A model generated the notes under the pieces. The model was given only the letters and a program-made list of their open reading frames with translations. It was not told the origin of the DNA and made no database searches. Of a DNA stretch of 64,000 nt, positions 35,898-47,861 are shown piece by piece. Numbering within the stretch: position 1 is the stretch's first letter; each line of letters starts with the position of its first letter. The stretch is from Molossus alvarezi (taxonomy: Eukaryota > Chordata > Mammalia > Chiroptera > Molossidae), in contig CM073907.1 in NCBI GenBank assembly GCA_037176705.1, forward strand, positions 13,671,001-13,735,000. The letters run 5' to 3'. The translations under genes were made by a program, and so were the position numbers.

Positions 35898-37227
35898 ACT
35901 GTTTCTACCAGTTCTGAGAGCCAATAGCACATGTGTACCTCCCTGAAGATGGTAATACAAGTAGGAGGGAACCAGTATTTATTCATCCATGTGACTGAAC
36001 ATGTAAGCAGCTGTGATTTGGGAGAGTTGTTCTTTCCTGTGAGTGTGTGTGTGTGTGTGTGTGTGTTGGGGAGAATAAAGATCAAGTGAAAGCAGAATTA
36101 TTAATTTTTAAGGGTAGCCTGGAATGTGTGTGAGAACGCTGACAACACGTAAGGTTTAATGAAACTCTTAGAACAATAAGTTATCGTGACCAAGAGGCTC
36201 TTTCTCCATGTACAACCCACACCATGGACTGAAACGTCTATTTATTAAAACGACAGCTTGCTGTATTCTCCATTCCCTTTTCCAGGAAAGAAACGCAATT
36301 TAAAACTTTAAGTTGCTATGGAAACGAACTCTCTGTCAGGTGGCATATCAGGTTTAAAAACACACCTAAAACAAAAAGTGATCTTTTCCTTTCTCACTCT
36401 CTGTCTTTTTTGCACATAAATGGTATATTCTGTCCATGACACTGGTGAGCTAGAAACGCCGTAAGTGAGGTCAGAGCAAGAAGCAGGAGCTGCACCTTGG
36501 AGATGAAATGTAAATGCTGTTTCCATAGGTACTTTGACCTGCCTAGCAGTTCACGCGAGCTTGTCTTCATCAATGGACGGGGACAGATCTACTGATCTGA
36601 ATGTATTTCCTCACTCTCCCAACTAGTTTAAATTTAATACTAATAATTTTTTTAAAAAAGGGGACATGTACATGGCTGTTATTGAATCTGGATCCGCCAT
36701 CTCTAAGAACACTGTGGTCTTTGAATAAGCGCGGAAGTGCCGCTGAGTTTAATTAAAAACAACAAATCATCGGGCCAGCGGCGAGGGAGCTCCTCACAGC
36801 CCACTGGATCCGTGGCTATTTAAGGAGCCAATATTTTAATCTTAAAGCATCTGATCAGACGAGACCATGGCGCTGATGGCTGTTTGATGAAGCCAGGGCT
36901 GTCCTTTACTGGGGGACAGGAGGGCTGGCTGGCCAGGAGGACTTGGCTTGTGTTCCCTTTAATTTGCAGTGTGAGGGAAACAAAACAAAACAAAAAAACC
37001 CAGGATGCATTTTATGGACGAAAGTCTGTAACACGGAGGGGATTTTCTAGGGAAGCCATTTACTGCTAATTATAATATGTGCATAAAAGCTCTCTGCTGC
37101 TCTGAGGATTTTACTCGGCTCTTTCACGAAGGCCAAGAAAAGAACTAAAAAGCGTTGAGATTTATGTGTAACTATTCATAGCATGGATTTTCAGAAGGCT
37201 CTCTCAGGCATTCTTCCCCAACCCCTT
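35898..37227. other. Repeat-poor intergenic stretch
   Basis: Apart from a TG run near 36041-36066 I see no interspersed repeat or gene. The AT-rich part at 36.6-37.2 kb is rich in homeodomain-like TAATTA/TTAATT sites and could be conserved non-coding sequence; this is an impression only. Confidence 0.4.
36041..36066. repeat. (GT)n microsatellite
   Basis: Clean GT dinucleotide run. Confidence 0.9.
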
Positions 37228-37423
37228 TTCTTTATTTTTTATTCATTGATTTTGGAGAGGATGGGAGAGAGAGACAAGGGAGAGAGAGAGAGAGAAATAT
37301 CAATTTATTGTTACACTTACTTCATTGGTTGACTCCTGTCTGTGCCCTGCCGGAGGATCAAATCTGCAACCTTGGCGTACTGGACGGCGTTCTAACCGAC
37401 TGAGCCCCCCCAGACAGGGCCTT
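37228..37423 (-). mobile_element. Degenerate Ves SINE
   Basis: Minus copy with TTCATTGATTTTGGAGAGGA at the low end and ACCGACTGAGCCCCCCCAGA at the high end. Confidence 0.8.
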
Positions 37424-38047
37424 TCCCCCCTTTTCTGCTTATTTCCAGAATTAGCAGGGAATGGGGCATAGTGACTGGATGTAAATGAAGAACCAGTGTA
37501 GCTTGTTTTTTATAAGCTCATCCATATAAAAGGGATGTTTTCTTTCGAAATAAACAAAGGAGATCTTTAGACTATTTGAAGTAATAGGCATTCCTACAAA
37601 TGCCCCAGAGGAAATGATATCACGTCTATGGAAGTGTCTTAGAAACCGTATACACATAATATACGTGCATTATCTATATAAGACAGACAGATGCATTGTG
37701 TATGAAGACTGCTTGCTTCACCTCCGTTGGATCTGGCAGAGGAGTTTGGCTAATAAGCTCAGGCGACACAAGACCATTTCTCGCCACTTTCTGACAAGCT
37801 CGGTCTAGAACCTGCACCTCCAGTGAGGCCTCAGACCAGCCGGCTGCGAGACACAGATGGGACATCTGCCCCCGACGTCCCAGTCACCTTTCCACCCACA
37901 TCACCTCCCTCTTCTCCGCTGTCCTGACCTCTGCTTTTTCCTGATTCTCCCTCTCAGTTATGAACGTTTTAGCTCACATGGAACCTCTCCTAAGGAAATT
38001 CACTATTAGTCTGACATACAATTGCGAAGTAAATGATACCCTGTTTT

Positions 38048-38289
38048 TTTTTTAAACCTTATTTATTTATTTATCCTCACCCAAGGACATTTTTCCATTT
38101 TTTGTTCGGGTAGAGTGGGAGGGAGAGAGAGAGACAGAGAAACATCGATATAAAAGGGACACATTGAGTGGCTGTCACCTGCATGACCAATCAGGGCCGG
38201 GGACAAACTCTAGCCTAGCCGGGAACCAAACCCAGGTCTCTGGGGACCACAGGCCAATGCTCTAACCGCTGAGCCAAACTGGCCAGGGC
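38048..38289 (-). mobile_element. Ves SINE with perfect 16-bp TSD
   Basis: Flanked by AATGATACCCTGTTTT at 38032-38047 and 38290-38305. Minus copy of the hairpin-tail subtype. Confidence 0.95.
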
Positions 38290-38605
38290 AATGATACCCT
38301 GTTTTAAAGACATTTCAGGCATGTTCCTTGAGCTAGAGGCAGGGCCAGAGGGTGGGAAGGACAGATCACAGCTTCTCATAACCCAAAAGGGACCTTCTTC
38401 CATCCACGGCAGATTTTATTTTAAAGGCCAGAATTCCTTTCTGACACACAAACTGGAGTGCTTTGTACCCCCATCCTCCCAGGGTTTTTTTTTTCCTATA
38501 AAGATATATATTTCTGAGTGAAGGCCACCAGCTGGAATGAAATGAGTGATGCATTTTCCCAGCCCAACTGCTTACTCTAGGAAGGTGGAAATAGGTCACT
38601 TACTA

Positions 38606-39031
38606 TTAGACCCGACTGTCGATGTAAATCTGAAAGAAAAACGGGTCATTGGGTGACGCCAGGAAGGCTTTTGTTAATGCTGAGAGTGTGTGACAAAGGA
38701 ACCAACCCTCCTCGCTCCGGCTGTAGAAAATAGTTCCAGGGAGTGAATGACGGCGAGTCTCTGAGCAGGGCTGAAATTTATGGTGAGGATCAGAGATTCC
38801 CAGGTTCCCAAATGTGCAGACCACACCCAGCGTCTGGGATTGCTCCAACAGCATTGTGATTTTCCTTCTGCAGTCTACGGTCTGTAATTTCGTGTCCACC
38901 TCCTGCCAAGTGTAATACTGCAAGAGCAGAGCATCATGTGCGCGACAATTGGGAAGGTCAGGGTTGGGACTGTCGGTGAGCGCGCTGGCGTTGGAGAGGA
39001 AGAAATACAGGCGTCGGAACAGTGCCTCCAT
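38606..39031 (-). other. Unrecognised 141-codon open frame
   Basis: An ATG-started frame with ordinary protein-like composition, including ALFRRLYFFLSNASALT and LLLQYYTWQEVDTKLQ. Adjacent minus-strand frames upstream (to 39246) continue in other registers, for example QKQLLHLQQVEANVEA, as a frameshifted processed pseudogene would. I do not recognise a parent gene and see no A-tail or TSD. It could also be chance. Confidence 0.2.
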
Positions 39032-40149
39032 TGGGAAGAAGGGGCTTCAACATTGGCCTCCACTTGCTGCAGGTGGAGGAGTTGCTTCTGCATAACCTGT
39101 GAGGGCCTGAAGAGCCACGTGAGGTGGCTCTGCATGGACAGTGGTGGGCACGAGGCTGGCCGGGGGGCGGGTGGGGCCAGGGGAGCCCCTCCCCTCTCCC
39201 TCCCAGCATCTCCAGTCCCGAGAAGTTGCTGGGTTTTAGTGACCATCAGGATGTAACAACATGAAAGCTGAGGTGCTTAGAAATCAGGCTCCCCCCCTGC
39301 TCCTCGATGCCCATTGTGAAGAGAAGGTATTCCATGTGTCGGGGTCACACTCCAATGGTGACAGGTACAATCAGAATGTGGGCATGGGAAGAGTCGTTGG
39401 GGGTCCAAAAGGTTACCTCAAAATACCGCAGGTGGTTGAGATCCAAGACCCCACCTGATTGACAGGAACAGGCTTCTCTGCCTCCCCAGATCCATCGCTT
39501 CCTGAGCCTCTGTCCTGTTACGTGCAAGTGAGCTTTGCCCTACTCTGTGGAAGGGCTTACCGATGCCACGTCATCCCCACGGAAGCCAGGGCACCCATGC
39601 CCAGCCTGTCATTCCGTTCTGTGCACCCACGGTGTCGTGCCAGGTGGAGCTTAATAACAAGTAGAAAACACGCTCAGTTCTCTTAAGGGCTTTTAGTGTG
39701 GAGGGAGACCTTCCTGCCTGCCTGCCCTCCCCAACCAGGCGTGTTATTATTTTATTGTTTTTCTTTTGCTCTTGTTAACATACTAACCGCCACGTCGAGC
39801 TCAAGGGTGATGAAGGTTCCTCTAGTGACACCAAGCTCATGTCCACGATGGGCTCGGGGGTTGTGGGAAGAGCTGTCCACGCTGGTTCAGGGGGTCATCA
39901 GGGAGCTACCAGGACCTTGGAGCCAAGCAGACTTCTGTTATCAGTTGTGTGTTGCTGGGTTGGGTTGGAGAAGGGGAGACAGTGGGTATGACTGAGCACA
40001 GTGTGGACGGTGGATGCAGGGTGTGAGGGGAGGAGCAGGGAGAGTAGGAGGCGGTGGGCATCAACCAGCCAACCACCGGGCTGCCCAAGGTTGGCCTTCT
40101 TGGGACACGCCCACTGCTTCCTGGTAGAACTTTTCCTTGTGATTATTTT

Positions 40150-40391
40150 TATTTATTTATTTTTGCATTTATCTTCAAATAAAGCAGGAGGGAGAAAAGG
40201 AGGAAGAGAGAAAGAGAGAGAGAGAGAAACATCGATGTGAGAGAGACACATCTAGTGGCCGCCACCCACAGGGGCCCAACCTGGGCCAGGGACAAACTGC
40301 AACTGAGGCATGTGCACCTAGCGGGAACCGAACCCGGGTCTCTCCGGTCCATGGGCCAATGCTCTAACCACCGAGCCAAACTGGCCCGGGC
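40150..40391 (-). mobile_element. Ves SINE with perfect 17-bp TSD
   Basis: Flanked by TTCCTTGTGATTATTTT at 40133-40149 and 40392-40408. Minus copy. Confidence 0.95.
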
Positions 40392-41929
40392 TTCCTTGTG
40401 ATTATTTTAAATTAAAAACTAGCCCTTCCCATATATAAGAGTTCAGGCCACCACAGAAACAATATTAAATAAAGAACAAATAACCACGTTTCTGGCAACA
40501 CTTGCCACCATGTAAAACACGTTGCTTCTCAGCAGCACCCAAATTAATTGAACCCCACACTCGCTTGTGTTAGGCTGTCAGTTTACTTACCCTCCTCCAA
40601 CTCCTTTGTGCTTAGACATGTTCAGAGCTGTTAGGAGCTGGGAGGAGCACCGTTTCATGATTCTTACATTAATAATCCTTTTTTAAAATTACTTACATTC
40701 TCTCCCCAAGGAAGAAACTGATTACTTGCAGATTATAAATGTGTACAATAGCCATCTCCCCCATGCACAAGTCAGCGACAGAGAAACATTTCCCACAAAA
40801 TCCTATAACACTCAATTTTCCCAAGGGCGACCGCGGAGAGGAACCGTCGTGGTGGGCGCCGAAGGGTGTTGAGATCAGTGGGTTCAGAGGTCAAGCGGGA
40901 TGGATCAGATTTCTGTTTGTGAAATTTGGGAAGGCAACAAAAAGAACAATAGCAAGGAAAATGTTGCTGTTCGTGTAGGCATGATTAGGTTGGTAAGAGA
41001 ACATGTCACCCCCCCAGTCAGAGATACATATTGAATTGAACATTTATGGGCTGATAGGGCAGATCTTTACAATTGTTGAGCAAGCCACCTCTCACAAAAT
41101 CAAACAAAACTGAGGGCGGGTGTGGCCAAAAAGCAAGATGAGCAAACTCTGGGTCATTGTCAAAGCTGGAGCACAGGGGACAGGAGAAGGATCGTCTGTC
41201 TTATCCTTTTGCTCAGTTTTAAGAATCCACCTCGAAGGAGAAAGAAGAGGGTGGTTAATATGACCTGTCCTCCTCAAAGACCTTTATGTTTTCAAATATT
41301 ATCCTTTAAACGCTGCCTGTGTTTCTGTGGCTGGAGTTCCTATGCACCCTCGTATGAGGATCAGGGGGAGACAGCCAAGAACTGGTTTCTCTTCCAAGAA
41401 TGGAAACGTCCTCTTTCCTTTGGAAGGACACAATCGGGTGAGACTATCCAGTATGCTACTGGGTTAAATTCAGTTCCCAGGGACATAGGACATTGCCGAA
41501 TAACCTGAAATAAATCCTGCAGCATGTATTTTCAGTGGCAACCAGCCGCGAATCGTAAGCATGTTGCCAAGAGGAAGCCACACACGGTGACCTGGCTAGG
41601 AAAACGCATTTGCTGGAAAGGCCACGCGACCTGGAGTTGTCCCAAGTACTGCGCTGTGACATTCCAATCAGGAGCTAAGCGCTTGAGCCAGGCTCGGCCT
41701 CGACGTGCTCTGCGATCTCCCAAGCCGGATAGACAGCGCTCAGGGCGGAGGTGGTACTTGGTTGGGAGTAGAGTCCAAATGTTCCTGTTGCTTTTCAGAG
41801 GCGGGTTTTCTATCACGGGGGGACGAGTTGGGGCACCGCTGTGTAAATGCAATGGCCAATGTGCAGATGTCAGATTGCAAACCTCTGAAAAGCTACCCAG
41901 CGCCTTGGCGCCCTGGAGTCCCCTCGTGG

Positions 41930-42720
41930 AGGGGAAAGAAGACGACGTGGCTGTGTCCCTCCAGGCAGGTGTGTCACTGGAGTCGCACACAGTCCAGGCG
42001 TGCGCTGGGGTGGACGGCGAGTCCGGAACGGCGGAGGCAAGATGCCTCGTTCAGCGCCCTCCCTGGGGCGCCACAGGCGGGCCATGGTTTTGTTTCAAGG
42101 GTGGTCTTAGGGTAGGTGAGTTCGTCCAGGTTGGGGCTGTGTCTGCTGCAGGGCCCTAGACGGGATGCCCAGCGGGAGTTAGCGCTGCGGTGCGGCCCAG
42201 GGAGGCGGCCGGAGCGCGATGCCCGCTGGACGTGCCTGCCCGGCCGCGGGTCCCCACGGATCACCGAGACGCGGCGCTTCGCTTTCCTGCCCTTTGCTTG
42301 CATGAACCAATCCCATTCCCTGCTGGCGTGCGGTGTTTATAATGTTCTGGGAGATTCATCTGTTCTCAGAAATTGGAATTCAGACAAAAGAAAATGGAAC
42401 TGGAGTCGCATGCGAAAGAGCGCACACGCGCTTTGATGCGCGATGCAGACGCGGAGTCACACGGCCGGACACGTCCCAGCCTCGCCCATGGCAACCGCGA
42501 GACGACGCCTTCTGGCCGGACCTTCGTGGCGCGTTTCCATGGTGACGGAAGCTCTGCCAGCTACACGCACCGTCGTTCCGGAGACGCGGGTGAACAGCAG
42601 CTGCCGTGGGATTACTGGGGGAGAGCAAAGCTGCTCTTTCTGTCCTTTTCTGTGGGGCACGTCCCTGCGCCCCGAGGGCGCAGCCGGGCTCAGTTGAGTG
42701 GACACATCCCTTGAATGTCA
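41930..42720. promoter_or_regulatory. Orphan CpG island with two X-box motifs
   Basis: CpG density is high, especially 42161-42600 where I count roughly 45 CpGs. No known gene starts here. It contains an X-box-like CTCGCC-CAT-GGCAAC at 42481-42495 and GTTTCC-AT-GGTGAC at 42533-42546, each one mismatch from the RFX consensus. Open frames crossing it do not resemble known proteins. It could be the promoter of a non-coding RNA or a distal element of ATP10A, 13.5 kb upstream of its start codon. Confidence 0.6.
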
Positions 42721-44321
42721 AGTCATTACAATTTCATGACAGGTGTCGAGGAGATGCGGTGGCCTTGCTGGCCGGCGGCTGCAGGAGCTTCCACGCAAAG
42801 GTCACTGGTCCATCCTGGGGCGGTTCGCCGCAGCATTGCCGAACCTGCCGTTCAGGGAGAAGCGTCCTGGTGGGAGGGGGCAGCCCTGCGTTAATACCAC
42901 AGAGGGGTGCTGACACCGGAACCGAATGTGTAAGCCATACATGTGCGTGATCAGCAATCAGTGTTTTCTGTGTAAGCGATCAGGGGTGATGACTAGATAA
43001 GGTAACAAAGGCTGGGGAACCTGGTGAAGGTCCTTCAGAAAGACCCTGGTCCCTGAGCTTGCTCTCGCTCTCTCCCGGGACATACCACCTCCTCCAGCGT
43101 CGTTACCCTTTGTAACACCCTCTTACAGATGTCAGGAGAAAATTCAGAGCAGGGAAAGTGTGCTCTGGCACCCTAATCCCAAGGGGCCTTTGTCACCAAC
43201 CACCAAGTGGATTCTGCGATCTCCAGGTAGAATGGATAACGCAAGGGCACAGTCACAGCCTGTCCTGGACCTGGATGGCCACGTTTTTAGAAGGACTGGA
43301 AGGGTCACCTTGTAGTAAAGAAATATAGTTGCACATTCGCAGCGCACAGCTGCCCAAGTTGATACTGTTTGTCCCGAGGTCAGAGTGTCTTCTATCTGCT
43401 TCTAAGACTTAGGGATGGATGGAAAGTCACAGAAACCAAGTCATTTTGGAAACACGGACTCAAGAAGCCATCAATCAATTCAGCTCTCTCATTCCACTGG
43501 ATCTTAGCATCCCCTGGGGTCCTCTAAGTCGTCCGAGGGCCAGAGCAACTTCTGCTGCCTTGACTGGTTCTGGAAGGATCCATGATAGTAGCCTGAGGTC
43601 TCCCAGGCTGCCCTTGATTCAGCAGAAGATAGGGGGAACCAGGGCCCAGGGCCAGGTGGGAGGAGAGGGGCTGGATTTGAGGGGTCAGGGCTGGGCCAGG
43701 GGACTGTGGGTTGAGAGGAGAGCAGGGGAGTCTCCAGCGTATAGAGGGGGGCTGTGTGGTGCCGTGGGGAGCCCAGAAGAAGTGAACAGGGGCTAGGGCT
43801 ATTAGGACTTCTGCCTGGACCTGCTGAGCTTGGATTTCCCTGAGTCATCGGATCCCTTTGGTTCGAACCCCTGTATGGCGTTCATAGCCCCTCGTGTGGC
43901 ACCTTGGCATCCTAGAAAGAGCCATTCAGGAGGGTTATTTTGATTCTCACCTCACTGGCCGGAGAGCCGCCTGGCAGGGAGGCCAAGGTGATAAAGTGGG
44001 ACTGGGAACCTGAGATTTCACTGGTGCTCCGAAAGACCCCAAGGAGGAGCGGAGCTCGGGCCATGGAGAGCGTGGCAGACGGGGAGGGCACGGAGCACGG
44101 CAGGAAGCAGCCTCCTGGGTGCCTCAGCCCTGCGGCTCTCCACCCCGCATGGGCCCAGGAGCGCTCCCAGCCTGGGGCCCCTTCCTTTGGAGTCTAGGTT
44201 GTGTGCTCTAGTGGCCTGTGCCCAGGAAGGCTGGTGGTTCTCATCTAGGGGCGGGGACAGGGAGTTTTAAAATTTGCCCTGACCCATTTGGCTCGGGTAA
44301 GTGGTGTTTACCAGAGTGGTC

Positions 44322-45105
44322 TGGTCATGGGGACAGGGTGGGCAGGTCATGGGGACAGGGTGGGCAGGTCGTGGGGACAGGGTAGGCTGGTTGTGGGAAC
44401 AGGGTGAGCAGGTCGTGGGGACAGGGTGGGCAGGTCGTGGGGACAGGGTAGGCTGGTTGTGGGAACAGGGTGAGCAGGTCATGGGGACAGGGTGGGTTGG
44501 TTGTGGGGATAGGGTGGGCAGGCCGTGGGGACAGGGTGGGTTGGTTGTGGGGACAGGGTGGGCAGGCCGTGAGGATGGTGAGCAGGTCATGGGGACAGGG
44601 TAGGCAGGCCGTGGGGACAGGGTGGGCAGGTCGTGGGGACAGGGTGGGTAGGTTGTGGGGACAGGGTGGGCAGGCCGTGGGGACAGGGTGGGCAGGTCGT
44701 GGGGACAGGGTGGGCAGGCCGTGGGGACAGGGTGGGCAGGCCGTGGGGACAGGGTGGGCAGGTTGTGGGGACAGGGTGGGCAGGCCGTGGGGACAGGGTG
44801 GGCAGGTTGTGGGGACAGGGTGGGCAGGTCGTGGGGACAGGGTGAGCAGGTCGTGGGGACAGGGTGGGTTGGTTGTGGGAACAGGGTGGGCTGGTCGTGG
44901 GGACAGGGTGAGCAGGCCGTGGGGACAGGGTGGGTTGGTTGTGGGGACAGGGTGGGAGGCCGTGGGGATGGTGAGCAGGTCATGGGGACAGGGTGGGTTG
45001 GTTGTGGGGACAGGGTGGGCTGGTCGTGGGGACAGGGTAGGCAGGTCGTGGGGACAGGGTGGGCTGGTCGTGGGGACAGGGTGAGCAGGCCGTGGGTGCA
45101 GGGTA
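44322..45105. repeat. 22-bp minisatellite, about 35 units
   Basis: Tandem units of the form GTSGTGGGGACAGGG followed by TGGGCAG, total 22 bp, with a few shortened units near 44570 and 44955. As 22 is not a multiple of 3 and the unit lacks stops, it is open in several frames on both strands; these are not genes. The plus strand has G-runs of 4, 3 and 3 per unit. Confidence 0.95.
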
Positions 45106-45761
45106 GGGGACTGTAAAGGTTCACACGCACACAGTCCTTGCCTCTGGTGTTTCCTTTCCAGTCTCTTCCTAATTGCCAGGTACTCTGGAATCTTCTAGAA
45201 TGCCATCTGTACCCTGCAGAAAGCTCCTTGGCTCCAGCTGTTTGGCCCAGGAAGGCTTTGCTCTTACTGCAACAGGTAGGTGGGGGAGCACTGAGAACCC
45301 CAGAAAAGACCTGGGTGGGGTCAGCGAGCCTCTGGGACCTGGAAGGGATGGGACAGCCTTGAGCTGAGTGTCCCTTGAAGACGCATGCCTGAATTTCCCT
45401 TGAATCCACAGTTGCTTTTTTTGTCTGCTATTTTATGGAATACTAATTACATCCTAGGGCTACCAACTTCTAATGAGCCAGTACCTGAGAGATTAAACTG
45501 GCACTAGCTTCTTCTTAGAGACGTTATTTATTTATTTTTTTTAAACAGAGTGTTTGAATATGCAGATGTAGGATCATAATTTCTTATTTAACATGTAATA
45601 TTCCTTTGTGGATCAACTTATTGCTATGCCTGATTATTCCACCACCTTGCACGCTTTGTTAGAAGAAGAAAAACAGCTTGTCTTCCGTAAGGTAAAAATA
45701 AATAAATAAATGAAATAAACCAACTGCATATAAGTGATGCTATATATAAAAGCTGCTATGG

Positions 45762-45775
45762 GTTGCCACGGTAAC
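45762..45775. promoter_or_regulatory. Palindromic RFX X-box
   Basis: GTTGCC-AC-GGTAAC matches both halves of the RFX-family X-box. Isolated single-copy sequence lies around it (45.7-46.2 kb). Function is inferred from the motif. Confidence 0.5.
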
Positions 45776-46275
45776 CAAAGTTCTAAAAATGACAGAAAGA
45801 AAAGAACATCGGGTTGTTGTGACAAATGACACTTGAAGTGACAGGTTTCTTGCGAGGCTTGCTTTTAATTAATGCAGCTTTGTAAGGAATGTTATTCCCG
45901 AATAATAGACTAAGGTGGAAATCAGAAGCCCTGCTGGAAGACTTGTTTATTCGGCGCCGGGATAACGAATGCGCGGACGCAGACAACTGGCCGCCCAGGC
46001 TTCTCTGCGACAGAAGATGCCCGAGGGAGGCTGTCCACCGTCGCATGACAAATGTAGGTGCCATAGGTTCTCGCTCGCGTTCTCTCTCACGGGTGTGGAA
46101 ACAGCTGTCTCCAGCAGCGGGAATCAACGTGAAGCTAAAAATACCACAGTCACAGGAAAGAAGAGCAATTGTGTAGCATCCCAAGTCACCGCCTTAGAAA
46201 CATTTTTTCATGCATTGTTTTTACCGTTGGTACTTTTGGGTAAATGTTTTGAAGTCTGCTATGTAAAATGAAAAC

Positions 46276-46302
46276 ATCACACACACACACACACGCACAC
46301 AC
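46276..46302. repeat. (CA)n microsatellite
   Basis: CA dinucleotide run with one CG interruption, followed by an AT-rich TATATA stretch. Confidence 0.9.
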
Positions 46303-46329
46303 AGAAAGACGTATATATATATTACATAT

Positions 46330-46462
46330 ACAGTGGTGGGGAAAAGTAGGTTTACAATTCATGTGGAAAATAATACAATAATTAATAAATAATACAAGAA
46401 TAAACTCTGTGTTTCGTGTAGTCACAACTGTAAATCTGCATAGATGACTACTCCCCCAGGCT
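46330..46462. mobile_element. Mariner-like MITE candidate
   Basis: Left end CAGTGGTGGGGAAAAGTAGG, then TTTACAATT. The right part has AACTGTAAATCTGCATAG, partly the inverse of the left end, around an AT-rich core (AATAATACAATAATTAATAA). This resembles a short mammalian mariner derivative with TA target sites. The right terminus is decayed. Confidence 0.5.
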
Positions 46463-46808
46463 TATAATACAAGGTAGACATATGTAGGCCTACATAAAAT
46501 AAAAAGAAACATTTTAGTTTCTTCCCATCCTGGAAATGGCTTCGAAGATGAGATTTCAAGGCCCTCCCAGCATCTGAAAGTTTGAATTTTGTCCCAAGAG
46601 TGCCAACCTCAAGCTAACTGCACTGTGGTTTTCTCCGAAAGCTGATTCCCCACCTGGCTTCCCCATGTCGTGGTCTGTGCGCGGTAGGAGGTGAATGGAC
46701 CTAGTTCTTCCCTCACTGTCTACACCCCTGTGCAAACCTCCGTTGGGGCCTGTGCCTGCCCTGGTCACCCCTGCTTCAGGGAGCACCCTCCCCACGGGAC
46801 TCAAATGC

Positions 46809-47712
46809 CAGCCGGTCCCAGGTGTGCCCCTTCCAGCGGGTCCCAGGTGTGCCCCTTCCAGCGGGTCCCAGGTGCGCTCCTTCCAGCGGGTCCCAGGTGT
46901 GCCCCTTCCAGCGGGTCTTAGGTGTGTCCCTTCCAGCGGGTCCCAGGTGTGTCCCTTCCAGCGGGTCCCAGGTGTGCCCCTTCCAGCGGGTCTTAGGTGT
47001 GCCCCTTCCAGCGAGTCCCAGGTGTGCCCCTTCCAGCGGGTCTTAGGTGCGCCCCTTCCAGCCGGTCCCAGGTGCGCCCCTTCCAGCCGGTCCCAGGTGC
47101 GCCCCTTCCAGCGGGTCCCAGGTGTGCCCCTTCCAGCGGGTCCCAGGTGTGCCCCTTCCAGCGGGTCCCAGGTGCGCTCCTTCCAGCGGGTCCCAGGTGT
47201 GCCCCTTCCAGCGGGTCTTAGGTGTGTCCCTTCCAGCGGGTCCCAGGTGTGTCCCTTCCAGCGGGTCCCAGGTGTGCCCCTTCCAGCGGGTCTTAGGTGT
47301 GCCCCTTCCAGCGAGTCCCAGGTGTGCCCCTTCCAGCGGGTCTTAGGTGCGCCCCTTCCAGCCGGTCCCAGGTGCGCCCCTTCCAGCCGGTCCCAGGTGC
47401 GCCCCTTCCAGCGGGTCCCAGGTGCGCCCCTTCCAGCAAGTACTAGGTGTGCCCCTTCCAGCGGGTCCCAGGTGTGCCCCTTCCAGCGGGTCCCAGGTGT
47501 GCCCCTTCCAGCGGGTCCCAGGTGCGCCCCTTCCAGCGGGTCCCAGGTGCCCCCCTTCCAGCGGGTCCCAGGTGCGCCCCTTCCAGCGGGTCCCAGGTGC
47601 CCCCCTTCCAGCGGGTCCCAGGTGCCCCCCTTCCAGCGGGTCCCAGGTGCGCCCCTTCCAGCGGGTCCCAGGTGCGCCCCTTCCAGCGGGTCCCAGGTGC
47701 GCCCCTTCCTCC
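46809..47712. repeat. 25-bp minisatellite with higher-order repeat
   Basis: About 36 tandem units with GGTCCCAGGTGTGCCCCTTC plus CAGCG. A 311-bp block, 46814-47124, is identical to 47114-47424, giving a 300-bp (12-unit) higher-order period. The long open frames here on both strands come from the repeat and are not genes. Confidence 0.95.
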
Positions 47713-47861
47713 GTTCACCACCTCTCCGTCCTCAGGCTGCAAACACTTGGTGAGAGGCACAGACAGCAGTGAATCGGCCAGACATAAACATCCCTTTATC
47801 TGAAAGAATGCCCACCTGTGGCGATGGAGGTGCGCGGTAACCCCGCGTGACACCGTTTCCC

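Noticed and set aside
41524..42159. 211-codon plus-strand frame at the edge of the orphan CpG island
   Set aside because: No recognisable domain or splice context; likely due to GC content.
44267..45409. 380-codon Pro/His-rich frame (minus) and several plus-strand frames rich in Gly/Asp/Arg
   Set aside because: They translate the 22-bp minisatellite, which has no stop in several registers.
46695..47753. 352-codon frame of repeated PSSGSQV/PLPAGPRC-type segments
   Set aside because: It translates the 25-bp minisatellite; open on both strands, no start context, no homologue recognised.
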